Source: Thermophilibacter provencensis
Lineage (GTDB): Bacteria; Actinomycetota; Coriobacteriia; Coriobacteriales; Atopobiaceae
Direction of reading: 5' to 3'
Assembly (NCBI RefSeq): GCF_900128445.1
Contig: NZ_LT671417.1
Location: 496,001 to 560,000, forward strand
Length of the DNA stretch: 64,000 nucleotides
Below are positions 24,191 through 33,788 of this stretch, in pieces. Both the position numbers and the translations under genes were made by a program. The notes below the pieces were generated by a model. The model worked only from the letters and a program-made list of their open reading frames with translations. It was not told where the DNA came from and did not search any database. Every line of letters starts with the position of its first letter. Position 1 is the first letter of the stretch.

Positions 24191-27148
24191 TCAGCTGCCC
24201 GCCCCGGATGACTGAACCGCGAGGGCGCGCGCGAGCACCTGCCCGGCGAGCGAGGCCGCGAGGCCCTCGACGTCCTCCCCCTGGCCCTCGACGCAGATCG
24301 AGATGACGAGGGTGGGGTTGTCATACGGCGCGAAGCCGATGAAGAGCGAGTTGATGCTGCCGTCTCCGACCTCGGCGGTTCCGGTCTTGCCGGCAACGCG
24401 GGCCCCCTGGACTCGGGCCGCCATGCCCGTGCCGCTCTCGACGACCTGAAGCATGGCCTCCTTTACGAGCGCTGCGGTGTCGGCGGAGATGGCCTGCCCG
24501 AGCGAGCGGGCCTGGGTGCGCGAGATCTCGACGCCCTCGGGGGAGAGCACGTGATCAACCACGTAGGGGTCCATGACCACGCCGCCGTTGGCGATGGCCT
24601 GGGCCACCATGGCGTTCTGCATGACGGTGGTCTGCGGGCCCGCGGGGCTCTCGTGCTCGCCGACGGGCTGGCCGCAGGCCGCCCACGCGGTCTCCCACTC
24701 CGTCATCTCGGAGGGGTCGGGCATGAGGGAGGCGGTGCACTTGAAGTCCTGGCCGACGCTGCGCCCATAGCCGAAGGTGTTGGCGTAGCTCACGAGCGTG
24801 TCGGCGCCCAACTCCACGCCAACCTGCCCGAAGGCCGTGTTGGAGGAGACGGCGAGCGCATCGCGCAGCGTGACCTCGCCGTAGTCGGCATCGTGGTTGT
24901 TGGTGACGGCCGCTCCGCCGATCTCAAGCTCCGCGCTCGCGTCGTAGACGGTGTCGAGCGTGGTGGTGCCTGAGTCGAGCGCGGCGGCCAGCGTGAGGGC
25001 CTTGAAGGAGGACCCAGGCGGGTAGAGGACGCTCGTCGCGCGGTCGATGAGCTCGCCGTTCGTGCCCGAGGCCATGACGGAATCGAGGTCGTCGACACTG
25101 TAGGTGGGGTTGGACGCCTTGGCCAGGACGGCGCCCGTCTTGGGGTCGAGAATTACGATCGAGCCGGTATAGCCCTGCAGGGCGTCCTCGGCCGCGCGCT
25201 GGATGAGCGAGTTGATGGTGAGCGCCACGGTCGAGCCGGGCTGGTCGACGCCCGCGAGGGAGTAGAGCGCGCTTCTCCAGTTGGAGTAGTCCGCATGCCC
25301 GGTGAGCGTGTCGTTCATGGTCTCTTCGATGCCGGCGGACCCGTATTGGAGGGAGATGTAGCCCACGGTGTGACGCGCGAGCGTGCCCTGGGGGTAGCTC
25401 CGGAGATAGGTGCCGTCAGCCTGCTGGACGCTCTCTGCCAGCGTCACGCCGTCAGAGGTGATGATGGCGCCGCGCTGCACGTAGGCGCTTCGGGCAATGG
25501 TGTGGTTGTTCGTTGGCAGGGCCTGCACGCGCGCCGCGTCGATCTCCATCACATACGTGAGGTTGGCGATAAGGACGGCAAAAAGGAGCGAGAAGACCGT
25601 GATGAGGTTCGTGAGCCGCTTGCCGAGCGCCACGCGGCCCAGGACGCCGGACTCAGCCGTGAGCAGCGAGAAGCTCCCCCGCACATGGCTGCCATGCACC
25701 ACGGACGCGGCATGGGCGCCAGCCCTGCCGGCTCCCTCGGCGAGGGAGAGCAGCGGCGAGCGGGAGCTCTTCTCGCCCGCAAGGCCGCTCTCGATCTGGG
25801 CTCCGCGTCCGGTGCCCTCGTCTCCGGCGCGCAGGAGCAGGCCGACGATGATGAAGCTCGCGAGCAGCGACGTGCCGCCCTGGCTCATGAAGGGAAGGGT
25901 CACGCCCGTAAGCGGCAGGAGCTTGGTGACGCCTCCCACGATGAGGAAGGCCTGGAAGCAGATGGCGCTCGTGAGGCCCACGGCCGCGAAGGCCGAGGTG
26001 TCGGACTTGGCGCGCGCCGCCGTGGCAAAGCCGCGCACGCACAGCAGCAGGTAGAGCATCAGGACGCCGGCGCCGCCGAGCAGGCCCATCTCCTCGCCGA
26101 TGGCGGAGAAGATGAAGTCGCTCTCCACCACGGGGATGACCGTGGCCATGCCCTTTCCGATGCCGCGCCCCACGAGCCCGCCGTCGGCGAGCGAGTAGAG
26201 CGACTGGACGATCTGGTAGCCGCCGCCCGAGGCGTCTGCCCACGGGTCGAGCCAGATGTTCACGCGCGTCTGCACGTGGCTGAAGAGGTTGTAGCAGGCC
26301 ACGCCGCCCACGGCGAGCAGAAGGAGGCTCACCACGACGTAGCTCGCGCGCCCGGTGGCCACGTAGAGCATGATGAGGAAGAACGTGAAGAGGAGAAGCG
26401 CGCTGCCAAGATCGGTCTCAAAGGCCACGACGAGCAGGCTCACGCCCCACACCACGAAGAGCGGCAGGAGCATCCTCAGGCGAGGGAGGCTCACGGGGCC
26501 GATCTTGCGCATGGAGGCAGAGAGCGCCTCACGGTTGGCGGCGAGGTAGAACGCCAGGAAGAGGACGATGGCGATCTTGGCGAACTCGCCCGGCTGGAAG
26601 CCGAACCCGCCGATGTAGATCCAGAGCTTCGACCCGCCGCGCTCGGTGCCCACGAGCATGGGCAGGACGAGCAGCACCACGCCGGCGATTCCGAGCGTGT
26701 ACTTGAACTGCGCGAGCCGGTCGAGGTTTCGGACGACGACGAGCACGACGACCATCGCCGCTATGGAGACGAAGAGCCAGATGACCTGGTTCACCGCAAG
26801 GTCGGGGGCGAGTCGGGTGAGGAACGTGATGCCCGTGCCAGAAAGCGCGAAGACGACGGGCAGGATGGCGGGGTCGGCGCCGGGCGCGAGGAAGCGTATG
26901 GCCACGTGGGCCGCGCCGAATGCGGCGAAGAGCCCCAGCGGCACGCCCAGCGTGGCGAGGCTCAGCTGGGCCGTGGTGGTGACCACGTACATCGCGTAGA
27001 GCAAGATGACGGGCACCGCCGCGAGGAACAGCAAGAAGAGCTCGGTGTTGCGGCGCGAGAGGCCGCGCGTGGCGGGGGCGGAGGGGACGGCCATGGCCTC
27101 GTAGGCGGCGCGCGTGCGGGCGCCGGAGAAGTGCGTTCTTCTCGCCAT
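24191..27148 (-). CDS. SEDS glycosyltransferase fused to class B penicillin-binding protein
   Basis: A single 985-residue frame joins two partners that are usually separate. Residues about 33-442 are an FtsW/RodA-type polytopic peptidoglycan polymerase with the conserved D301 in W-L-D-P-W. After a linker and one more transmembrane helix (about 511-533) comes a transpeptidase with S-S-F-K (catalytic S713, K716), SSN (768-770) and KTGT (921-924). In other actinobacteria the same position holds adjacent rodA and pbpA genes. The PBP part has a short pedestal. ATG 27148 starts one base after the PP2C stop; a longer start would overlap that gene. The fused protein probably makes and cross-links septal or lateral wall. 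Confidence 0.92.
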   Translation of the reverse strand: MARRTHFSGARTRAAYEAMAVPSAPATRGLSRRNTELFLLFLAAVPVILLYAMYVVTTTAQLSLATLGVPLGLFAAFGAAHVAIRFLAPGADPAILPVVFALSGTGITFLTRLAPDLAVNQVIWLFVSIAAMVVVLVVVRNLDRLAQFKYTLGIAGVVLLVLPMLVGTERGGSKLWIYIGGFGFQPGEFAKIAIVLFLAFYLAANREALSASMRKIGPVSLPRLRMLLPLFVVWGVSLLVVAFETDLGSALLLFTFFLIMLYVATGRASYVVVSLLLLAVGGVACYNLFSHVQTRVNIWLDPWADASGGGYQIVQSLYSLADGGLVGRGIGKGMATVIPVVESDFIFSAIGEEMGLLGGAGVLMLYLLLCVRGFATAARAKSDTSAFAAVGLTSAICFQAFLIVGGVTKLLPLTGVTLPFMSQGGTSLLASFIIVGLLLRAGDEGTGRGAQIESGLAGEKSSRSPLLSLAEGAGRAGAHAASVVHGSHVRGSFSLLTAESGVLGRVALGKRLTNLITVFSLLFAVLIANLTYVMEIDAARVQALPTNNHTIARSAYVQRGAIITSDGVTLAESVQQADGTYLRSYPQGTLARHTVGYISLQYGSAGIEETMNDTLTGHADYSNWRSALYSLAGVDQPGSTVALTINSLIQRAAEDALQGYTGSIVILDPKTGAVLAKASNPTYSVDDLDSVMASGTNGELIDRATSVLYPPGSSFKALTLAAALDSGTTTLDTVYDASAELEIGGAAVTNNHDADYGEVTLRDALAVSSNTAFGQVGVELGADTLVSYANTFGYGRSVGQDFKCTASLMPDPSEMTEWETAWAACGQPVGEHESPAGPQTTVMQNAMVAQAIANGGVVMDPYVVDHVLSPEGVEISRTQARSLGQAISADTAALVKEAMLQVVESGTGMAARVQGARVAGKTGTAEVGDGSINSLFIGFAPYDNPTLVISICVEGQGEDVEGLAASLAGQVLARALAVQSSGAGS

Positions 27149-27149
27149 C

Positions 27150-28462
<1,313 letters not shown>

Positions 28463-28466
<4 letters not shown>

Positions 28467-28876
28467 CCGCGGCTCACCCTCATGATGGTGTCGCCCACCT
28501 GGACCTCGTCGCCCTCCCTCAGCGTGACGGGCTGCTCGATGCCGTGCCCGTTGACGAGCGTTCCGTTGGTGGAGCCGAGGTCCTCGAGCACGAGGGCCGG
28601 TCCCTGGAGGGTGAAGCGGGCGTGCGTGGACGAGACGTAGGGCTCGTCAACGACGATGTCCGACGAGGGGGAGCGCCCGATGACGACGGGGCCGAGGATG
28701 TCGACGTGCAGGCCCCTGAGCGAGCGGGTGCCCTTCTCCACGTCCACGGACCAAATCGCCGCATCGCGGCGCTGGCCCCGCACGAGGCCCACGCCCGTCC
28801 GCATGACGGCGAAGAGGAAGATGTACAGGACGACGACGAGAAGGACGCGCCCCACAAAGAGGACGAGGTCGATCAT
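28463..28876 (-). CDS. FHA-domain membrane protein (FhaB/FipA-like)
   Basis: A 137-residue protein with an N-terminal transmembrane helix (about 5-27) and a C-terminal FHA phosphothreonine-binding domain (about 60-135; I-G-R-S-P-S-S-D, S-S-T-H-A-R, L-E-D-L-G-S-T-N-G-T). Such proteins recruit phosphorylated partners to the cell-wall machinery. The start overlaps the upstream fhaA-like stop by four bases and its own stop overlaps the PP2C start, so the genes are translationally coupled. Confidence 0.92.
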
Positions 28877-30033
28877 GCGCGCATCTCCCTGAACTCGAGG
28901 TTCACGAGGCCGAGCGTGATGAGGTCGCCGTCGCGCAGGATGCAGTCCTGGACATCGACGTCGTTCACGAGCGTGCCGTTGGTGGAGTTGAGGTCGGTGA
29001 TGTGCCAGTCGCGCCCGTCAAAGGAGAGCTGGGCGTGCCGGCGGGAGACGTTGGGGTCGCGCAGGACGACGCCGGCCTGGGAGCGCTCGCGCCCGATGAC
29101 GGTCGCGGGCGCCTTGGCCGAGAAGGTCCTCCCGGTCTGGCGGTCGATGAGCAGGCAGGTGGCCACGCTCTCGTCCTCGGCCGGCGCCGCGGGCGCGGGT
29201 GCGGGCACGGGCGTCGGGGCGGGGACGGAGGATGCCACGGCGGCGGCCCCGGGGACCGCGCCGGCGATGCCGGCGACCGCGTCCGCGCCCACGCCGCGCC
29301 TCATGTCGACGAGCGGGACGTTGCGCCGCTGCGTCTGCGGCACCGGGATGGCGGCGGGCTGCGCCGCGGGCGCGACGAGCGGCGTCCCGGCGGCCGCGAC
29401 GGGCATGGGCGTGGACTCGGACGCGGAGGCGACGGGTCCCGCGACATCGTCGAACTCGGCAGGCATGACCTCGAGGCCAGCCTCGGAGTCAGACAGCGAG
29501 GGACGGGGCTCGGGCTCGTGCGGGGCGACCGGCATGACGCGCTCGGACTGTCGGCGCGTGGGCCGCGGCTGCGGTCCGCGGCGATTGATCTTGGCCGCGG
29601 CGCCGCCCGCGCTCGAGTTGCCCGCGAGGAACGCGCGCTCCTCCTCGCGCAGGCGGTTGAGCGTCCGCGCGTCGACGTTCTCCGCGAAGACGGCGAACTT
29701 GCCGGAGCGCTGGGACGGGTCGACCATGAAGCGCACGAGGGGGCTGCCCACGAAGGCATAGCCCCTCTTCTGGGCCTGGGCCGTGACGAACGAGGAGATC
29801 TCGTAGGTGATCTGCTCGTAGAGCGGTCGCATGAGGGAGTCGTCAGAGGAGGAGACGAGCACGGTGTAGAGCGCCGGCGCGGTATCCACGCCGTCAATCT
29901 CGTACGTCTCGTTCTCCATCTCGCGCGCTGCGCGCTTGGCGAGCTTCTTGAAGGAGAACGGCTCGGTATATCCCTGCGGCGCGGCCCCGAACACGGAGCT
30001 GATGCGCCCCTCAAAGTCACTGAGGAAGCTCAT
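28873..30033 (-). CDS. FhaA-like protein: DUF3662 plus FHA domain
   Basis: A 386-residue cytoplasmic protein. Residues about 1-125 form the DUF3662 domain typical of actinobacterial FhaA; a long Pro/Ala/Val linker follows (about 150-295); the FHA domain (about 300-384) has I-G-R-E-R-S, S-R-R-H-A-Q-L and L-N-S-T-N-G-T. FhaA links PknB-family kinases to the lipid II flippase in mycobacteria. ATG 30033 overlaps the end of the upstream kinase gene by 17 bases. Confidence 0.92.
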   Translation of the reverse strand: MSFLSDFEGRISSVFGAAPQGYTEPFSFKKLAKRAAREMENETYEIDGVDTAPALYTVLVSSSDDSLMRPLYEQITYEISSFVTAQAQKRGYAFVGSPLVRFMVDPSQRSGKFAVFAENVDARTLNRLREEERAFLAGNSSAGGAAAKINRRGPQPRPTRRQSERVMPVAPHEPEPRPSLSDSEAGLEVMPAEFDDVAGPVASASESTPMPVAAAGTPLVAPAAQPAAIPVPQTQRRNVPLVDMRRGVGADAVAGIAGAVPGAAAVASSVPAPTPVPAPAPAAPAEDESVATCLLIDRQTGRTFSAKAPATVIGRERSQAGVVLRDPNVSRRHAQLSFDGRDWHITDLNSTNGTLVNDVDVQDCILRDGDLITLGLVNLEFREMRA

Positions 30034-31783
30034 GGTACCCATCCTCGTCATCCAGGTCCTCGAAGAGCGGCCCTCTGAGGACTGTCGCAATGCACAAAAG
30101 CACAGTCAAGAGTACCGCAATGACGACGGCCTCCCAATCGAGGGCGCTCCATATACCGGCATTCTCCATGCTGGCCGCAATGACCTCGGAGCCAACAAGG
30201 AGGCAGAGGCCAAGGATCTGGCCGCAGACCCCCGCCGCCACCGAGCCGCGCAGGGCCACGGCGGACGAGACGGCACCGCAGAGCGCCGCGCCCGCGCAGA
30301 CGGCCCAAAACGCCGGGCTCGCCCACTCGGCGATCAGCGCCGCGACGGTCACCGTGGCGGAAAACCCCGCGTCTACGGCGTGACCGAAGAGGCTTCCCAG
30401 CAGGTAGCCGACAGCGCCCGTAACCGCGGCGGGACCGGGGTCGAACGCGTACCCCGCGACGCCCGCGCCCGCGACGGGCGTGGGCAGACAGCAGGGGAGA
30501 AGGACGGCGAGGCCGCCAAGGCGCTCCCTTCGTCCCACGGAGGCCCACCACGCGAGGGTGGCTGCCGCCACCGCGGCCGCAAGCGGGAATGACGACGGCG
30601 CGCGGGCGGTGACGCCGAGCGCGGCCGCCAGCGTCAGGCCGCCGAGCGCGCCGCCGAGGGGTGGCCAAGCCGCGGCGGCGACGGCGCAGGCGAGCGACGC
30701 CGCCGCCGCGGAGCCGGACTCGGGCCCAAGCAGCGCGGGAAGCGCGAGCCGCACGGTCGCAAACGTCGCGAGCGCGGTGACGGCACGGCCGATTGCGCTC
30801 GGCAGCCACGGGAGGCGCAGGGCGAGCGGCGGGCGCTCGCCCACGAGTGCGGCCGTCGACCCGTCGTCCTTCTCGGCCTGGTCGACGAGCTCCCTAAGCG
30901 ATGCGGCGCCCGCATGCGGGTCACCCATCCAGGAGAGGAGCTCGTCGGCGAACTCTCGGACGTCGGCGGGCCGCGCGGACGCCTGGGGGGCGAGCGCGTC
31001 GGCGAGGACGAGCTCGGGGTCTCCGGCCAGCTCCGGGCAGTCTCGGGAGAGGGGTCGCCGAGGTCCGCGCTCGATGAGGCGCAGCGAGGAGGCGGCGGAG
31101 TCCGCGGCGAAGGGGCATGCGCCGCTGAGCGCCTGCCAGAGGACGACGGCGAGCGAGAAGACATCGCTGCGCTCGTCTACGAGCATGCCCTCGATCTGCT
31201 CAGGGGGCATGTAGCCGACGGTGCCGCCGCGCGCCCCGCCGTACCCGGCGGCCGAGGCGAGCGTGGCCATGCCAAAGTCCGCAAGCTTCACCACGCCCTG
31301 GCGGTCAATCATGATGTTGGTGGGCTTGATGTCCAGGTGCAGAACGCGGTTCTCGTGGGCAAACTCGAGCGCGCGCGCCACGGAGTCGAGCACCTGCGCG
31401 CACTCCTCGCAGGTGAGCCTGCCGCCCTCCACGCGGGCGAGCAGCTCCGCGAGGTTGAGCCCGTCGACGTATTCCATGACGATGTACGCGTACGCCCCGT
31501 CAGACTCAAAGTCAAAGACGGTCACGATGTTGGGGTGTCCCAGCATGCACGCCGTGCGCGCCTCCGCGAGGGCCTCGTCAGCCGTCGTGGTTGCGGCGTC
31601 ATCGAGGATGGGGAGCCGCTTGATGGCAACGCGGCGCTGGAGACGCAGGTCCCAGCAGGTGCACACCGTGCCAAAGCCGCCGGTCCCCCGGCGCGCGAGA
31701 ACGCGGTACCTGCCCAGGAGGATCTCCTCCCGAGGGGACGTCTGCTGCTGCGCCGCGCGCGGCGCATCCGCGGGTTCGCTCAC
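30017..31783 (-). CDS. Ser/Thr protein kinase with polytopic C-terminus
   Basis: A 588-residue protein. The kinase domain (about 25-285) has G-T-G-G-F-G-T-V, an AIKR lysine and ADFG, but the catalytic loop reads H-L-D-I-K-P-T-N, with Leu where most family members have Arg. The second half (about 335-575) is almost wholly hydrophobic, with perhaps ten membrane helices and no PASTA domain. GTG at 31783 follows AAGGAGAGG; the much longer open frame upstream runs through the tRNA-Leu and is not real. It heads the FHA/PP2C/SEDS-PBP/PknB cluster. Confidence 0.88.
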   Translation of the reverse strand: MSEPADAPRAAQQQTSPREEILLGRYRVLARRGTGGFGTVCTCWDLRLQRRVAIKRLPILDDAATTTADEALAEARTACMLGHPNIVTVFDFESDGAYAYIVMEYVDGLNLAELLARVEGGRLTCEECAQVLDSVARALEFAHENRVLHLDIKPTNIMIDRQGVVKLADFGMATLASAAGYGGARGGTVGYMPPEQIEGMLVDERSDVFSLAVVLWQALSGACPFAADSAASSLRLIERGPRRPLSRDCPELAGDPELVLADALAPQASARPADVREFADELLSWMGDPHAGAASLRELVDQAEKDDGSTAALVGERPPLALRLPWLPSAIGRAVTALATFATVRLALPALLGPESGSAAAASLACAVAAAAWPPLGGALGGLTLAAALGVTARAPSSFPLAAAVAAATLAWWASVGRRERLGGLAVLLPCCLPTPVAGAGVAGYAFDPGPAAVTGAVGYLLGSLFGHAVDAGFSATVTVAALIAEWASPAFWAVCAGAALCGAVSSAVALRGSVAAGVCGQILGLCLLVGSEVIAASMENAGIWSALDWEAVVIAVLLTVLLCIATVLRGPLFEDLDDEDGYHELPQ

Positions 31784-31926
31784 GGCCTCTCCTTCGTTTG
31801 CGCTGCGTGCTGCCGTGTCGTGTTGGGATATTCTACCGCAGCCGCGACCTCCGCGCCCCGCGTCCAAAACCTGCCGAGAAAAACACTTGGCAGGGTGTGG
31901 GGCATGCGCTAGAATGACCTCTGCAC

Positions 31927-32013
31927 GCGGGCGTGGCGGAATTGGCAGACGCGTACGGTTCAGGTCCGTATGGGGGCAACTCCATGAAGGTTCAAGTCCT
32001 TTCGCCCGCACCA
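31927..32013 (+). tRNA. tRNA-Leu (anticodon CAG)
   Basis: Acceptor GCGGGCG/CGCCCGC, anticodon arm TACGG-TTCAGGT-CCGTA with CAG, a long variable arm (class II), T arm with GGTTCAAGTCC, and an encoded CCA at 32011-32013. Confidence 0.95.
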
Positions 32014-32023
32014 TAAACGTTCG

Positions 32024-32050
32024 GCCCCGGCTTCGCGCCGGGGCTTTTTT
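32024..32050 (+). terminator. tRNA-Leu terminator
   Basis: GCCCCGGC (32024-32031) pairs with GCCGGGGC (32037-32044), followed by six T. Confidence 0.9.
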
Positions 32051-32092
32051 GTGCCGCGGGCTGCGACCGCCCCGTCCCCTGCTACGCCTGCG

Positions 32093-32171
32093 ATTAACGC
32101 GCACTCGTGCACGGTTCTTCTCGCGTTTGCCCAGTTGGCACTTTAGAACTCGTGCACGAGTGCGCGTTAAT
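32093..32171. repeat. 79-bp hairpin element (copy B, left)
   Basis: Perfect 21-base arms (32093-32113 and 32151-32171, beginning ATTAACGCGCACTCGTGCAC) enclose a 37-base loop with inner pairings GTTCT/AGAAC and TGCC/GGCA. The stop codon of the nuclease-like gene (32167-32169) is inside the right arm. The loop, read on the other strand, nearly matches the loop of the hairpin at 33390-33468, so the two elements are inverted relative to each other. Confidence 0.95.
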
Positions 32172-33357
32172 CTCCGGCGAGGGAAACCTCCTCCACCGTC
32201 ACGAACTCGTCCCCCAAAAGGAGGACGTCCTCGGGCGCCGCGTCGCTCGCCTCCGGGCGCGCCGCCATGGCACGGGCGTAGCGCGCCCCCGGTTCCCACG
32301 GGAGGAGCGACCAGATGAGTTTCTGGCGTTTCCGGGCGAGCAGCGGAGACGCGAGTGCCAGGCGCACGTCCCCGAGCGATTGGCCGCAGAGCTCCTCGCA
32401 GGCCATGGACGCCTCGAGCATGACGGTGTCAAGCCCGCCGTCGGCAAACAGGTCGTCGGCGATGACGGGCAGGATTATCTTGCCGCGCGCGGCGAGCTCT
32501 CGGTTTCTCCTGAGGTCGTCGAGGTATTTCTCGCGCACGCCGCGTATGGCCTCCGTGCGCTCCTCGGCAGACTCTGCCCGAGCGATGGAGGCGAGGTCAA
32601 AGTGCCCGTACCCGTCATAGTTGAATCCCATGGGCGTTCCGTCCACCTCTATGTCGGGCACGCGCGACGCCCTTACCTCACGTTGCAGCAGTTCGGCCGT
32701 TGTCTCGCGGCGGACGTTGAGGGTCACGGACCCCGCGCCGAAGCCCAGCTCGGTGACGGGCAGGCGGACGAGAAGCGCGAGGAGCGCCTCCGTAGGTGAC
32801 CAGGCGTTGTCAGCGACATACGCAAGGGCGCAGCGGGCCTGGTCAACGCCGCGCAGGCCTGGGCAGCCGTCGAGAAACTCCGCGATTCTCGCCTTCGTGG
32901 TGGCCGGCTCGACGCCAAACGTCACGTTGCCCGTTCGCGGCGTGCGCGGGTCGCGCGCGTAGGTGCCGCAGAGCTCGTAGCCTACGAGGGCGTGGACGAT
33001 GGGGTGCATAACTCCCGCAAGCTCGAGGAACAACAGCTCGGGGCCAACGGAGGCGACCTCCTCACCCAAGCTGATGTAGGAGCCGGACGGAATGTCGTCA
33101 CCATGCACGGCGCTCCGGAAGAATGCGGCGCGCGGTCGCAAACGCGCCTGCGGGACCACGATGTCAAGGGGGCGCTCGTGGCTTGGCAACTCGTCAATCG
33201 CCAGCGGGCCCTTCGGTATGATGCTGGCGGTCCAGCGTCGCTGCGGGGCAGGGTCCGGCGCGGCGAGGTCGGTCCGGGCGCCGGTCAGCCGGCCGTTCTC
33301 GCCTCGCTCGCGCCGCAGTGCTCTCAGCGCGGACATCCGATTGACGGTGAGAAGCAC
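32167..33357 (-). CDS. AbiEi/DUF559-like putative nuclease (paralogue 2), flanked by hairpins
   Basis: A 396-residue homologue of the 9765-10862 product. An N-terminal helical/winged-helix-like region with V-N-R-M-S-A-L and P-E-L-L-F-L-E-L (about 106-113) precedes PDI (234-236), G-F-N-Y-D-G-Y-G-H-F-D-L (244-255) and K-Y-L-D-D-L-R-R-N-R-E-L-A-A-R-G (277-292), which resemble the acidic and basic motifs of DUF559/VSR-like endonucleases. The end differs from paralogue 1 by a 31-residue acidic extension. GTG 33357 follows GGAGGAGGGGG. The gene is alone, bracketed by two 79-bp hairpins, and its stop codon lies in one of them. Catalytic activity is inference. Confidence 0.6.
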   Translation of the reverse strand: MLLTVNRMSALRALRRERGENGRLTGARTDLAAPDPAPQRRWTASIIPKGPLAIDELPSHERPLDIVVPQARLRPRAAFFRSAVHGDDIPSGSYISLGEEVASVGPELLFLELAGVMHPIVHALVGYELCGTYARDPRTPRTGNVTFGVEPATTKARIAEFLDGCPGLRGVDQARCALAYVADNAWSPTEALLALLVRLPVTELGFGAGSVTLNVRRETTAELLQREVRASRVPDIEVDGTPMGFNYDGYGHFDLASIARAESAEERTEAIRGVREKYLDDLRRNRELAARGKIILPVIADDLFADGGLDTVMLEASMACEELCGQSLGDVRLALASPLLARKRQKLIWSLLPWEPGARYARAMAARPEASDAAPEDVLLLGDEFVTVEEVSLAGD

Positions 33358-33389
33358 GCCCCCTCCTCCCGACGAGCGGCTGATAGGGA

Positions 33390-33468
33390 ATTAACGCGCA
33401 CTCGTGCACGGGTTCTTAAATGCCAACTGGGCAAACGTAAGAAGAGCCGTGCACGAGTGCGCGTTAAT
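33390..33468. repeat. 79-bp hairpin element (copy B, right)
   Basis: Arms 33390-33410 and 33448-33468 are identical to those of the left copy and enclose a 37-base loop holding TGCCAACTGGGCA (33421-33433). It lies 32 bases upstream of the nuclease-like start. Left and right copies together give 79-bp terminal inverted repeats to a 1.38-kb unit. Confidence 0.95.
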
Positions 33469-33494
33469 CGAGAAGAACCTGCGGGCCGAATCCG

Positions 33495-33686
33495 CTACTC
33501 GTCGCCCTCGTCGTCGAAGAGGTCCCAGTCACCCTCGGACTTCTCGTGGTTGAAGTAGCGCTTCTTGGTGGTGCGCTCCATGAGCAGGGCAATGATCAGG
33601 CAGATGACGATTCCGCCGAGAATCAGGCAGATGACGCCCGTCTGGTCATTGAAGAGCCATGTGAAGAAGTCGCCAATCGCCTGCAT
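33495..33686 (-). CDS. Small single-pass membrane protein
   Basis: A 63-residue protein with one strongly hydrophobic segment (about 18-36, G-V-I-C-L-I-L-G-G-I-V-I-C-L-I), a basic stretch (K-K-R-Y-F) and an acidic tail D-W-D-L-F-D-D-E-G-D-E. It diverges from serS and appears to share its promoter region. No family recognised; the codon use and clear N-terminal start support a real gene. Confidence 0.65.
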   Translation of the reverse strand: MQAIGDFFTWLFNDQTGVICLILGGIVICLIIALLMERTTKKRYFNHEKSEGDWDLFDDEGDE

Positions 33687-33719
33687 GCACCCTCCCGGGA
33701 ACGCGTCGTTTCATCCGCA

Positions 33720-33733
33720 CAAGTATATACTTG
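33720..33733. promoter_or_regulatory. Symmetric palindrome CAAGTATATACTTG between serS and the small membrane gene
   Basis: The 14-base palindrome contains TATACT on both strands, a good -10 box each way, and lies 34 bases from one start and 56 from the other. It could be a bidirectional promoter or an operator. Confidence 0.5.
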
Positions 33734-33788
33734 GGGAGCCGCCGCGCGAGCGCCGGCAACGTTCACGCATTCAAAGCAAGGAGCCAGC

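Noticed and set aside
32093-32171. Hairpin at 32093 as a simple terminator of tRNA-Leu or of the nuclease-like gene
   Set aside because: tRNA-Leu already has a terminator at 32024-32050, the loop is 37 bases, no T run follows, and an inverted near-identical copy lies upstream of the gene, where a terminator makes little sense.
31784-32299. N-terminal extension of the 30017 kinase through the tRNA-Leu
   Set aside because: It crosses a clear tRNA gene and its terminator; GTG 31783 has a good ribosome site.
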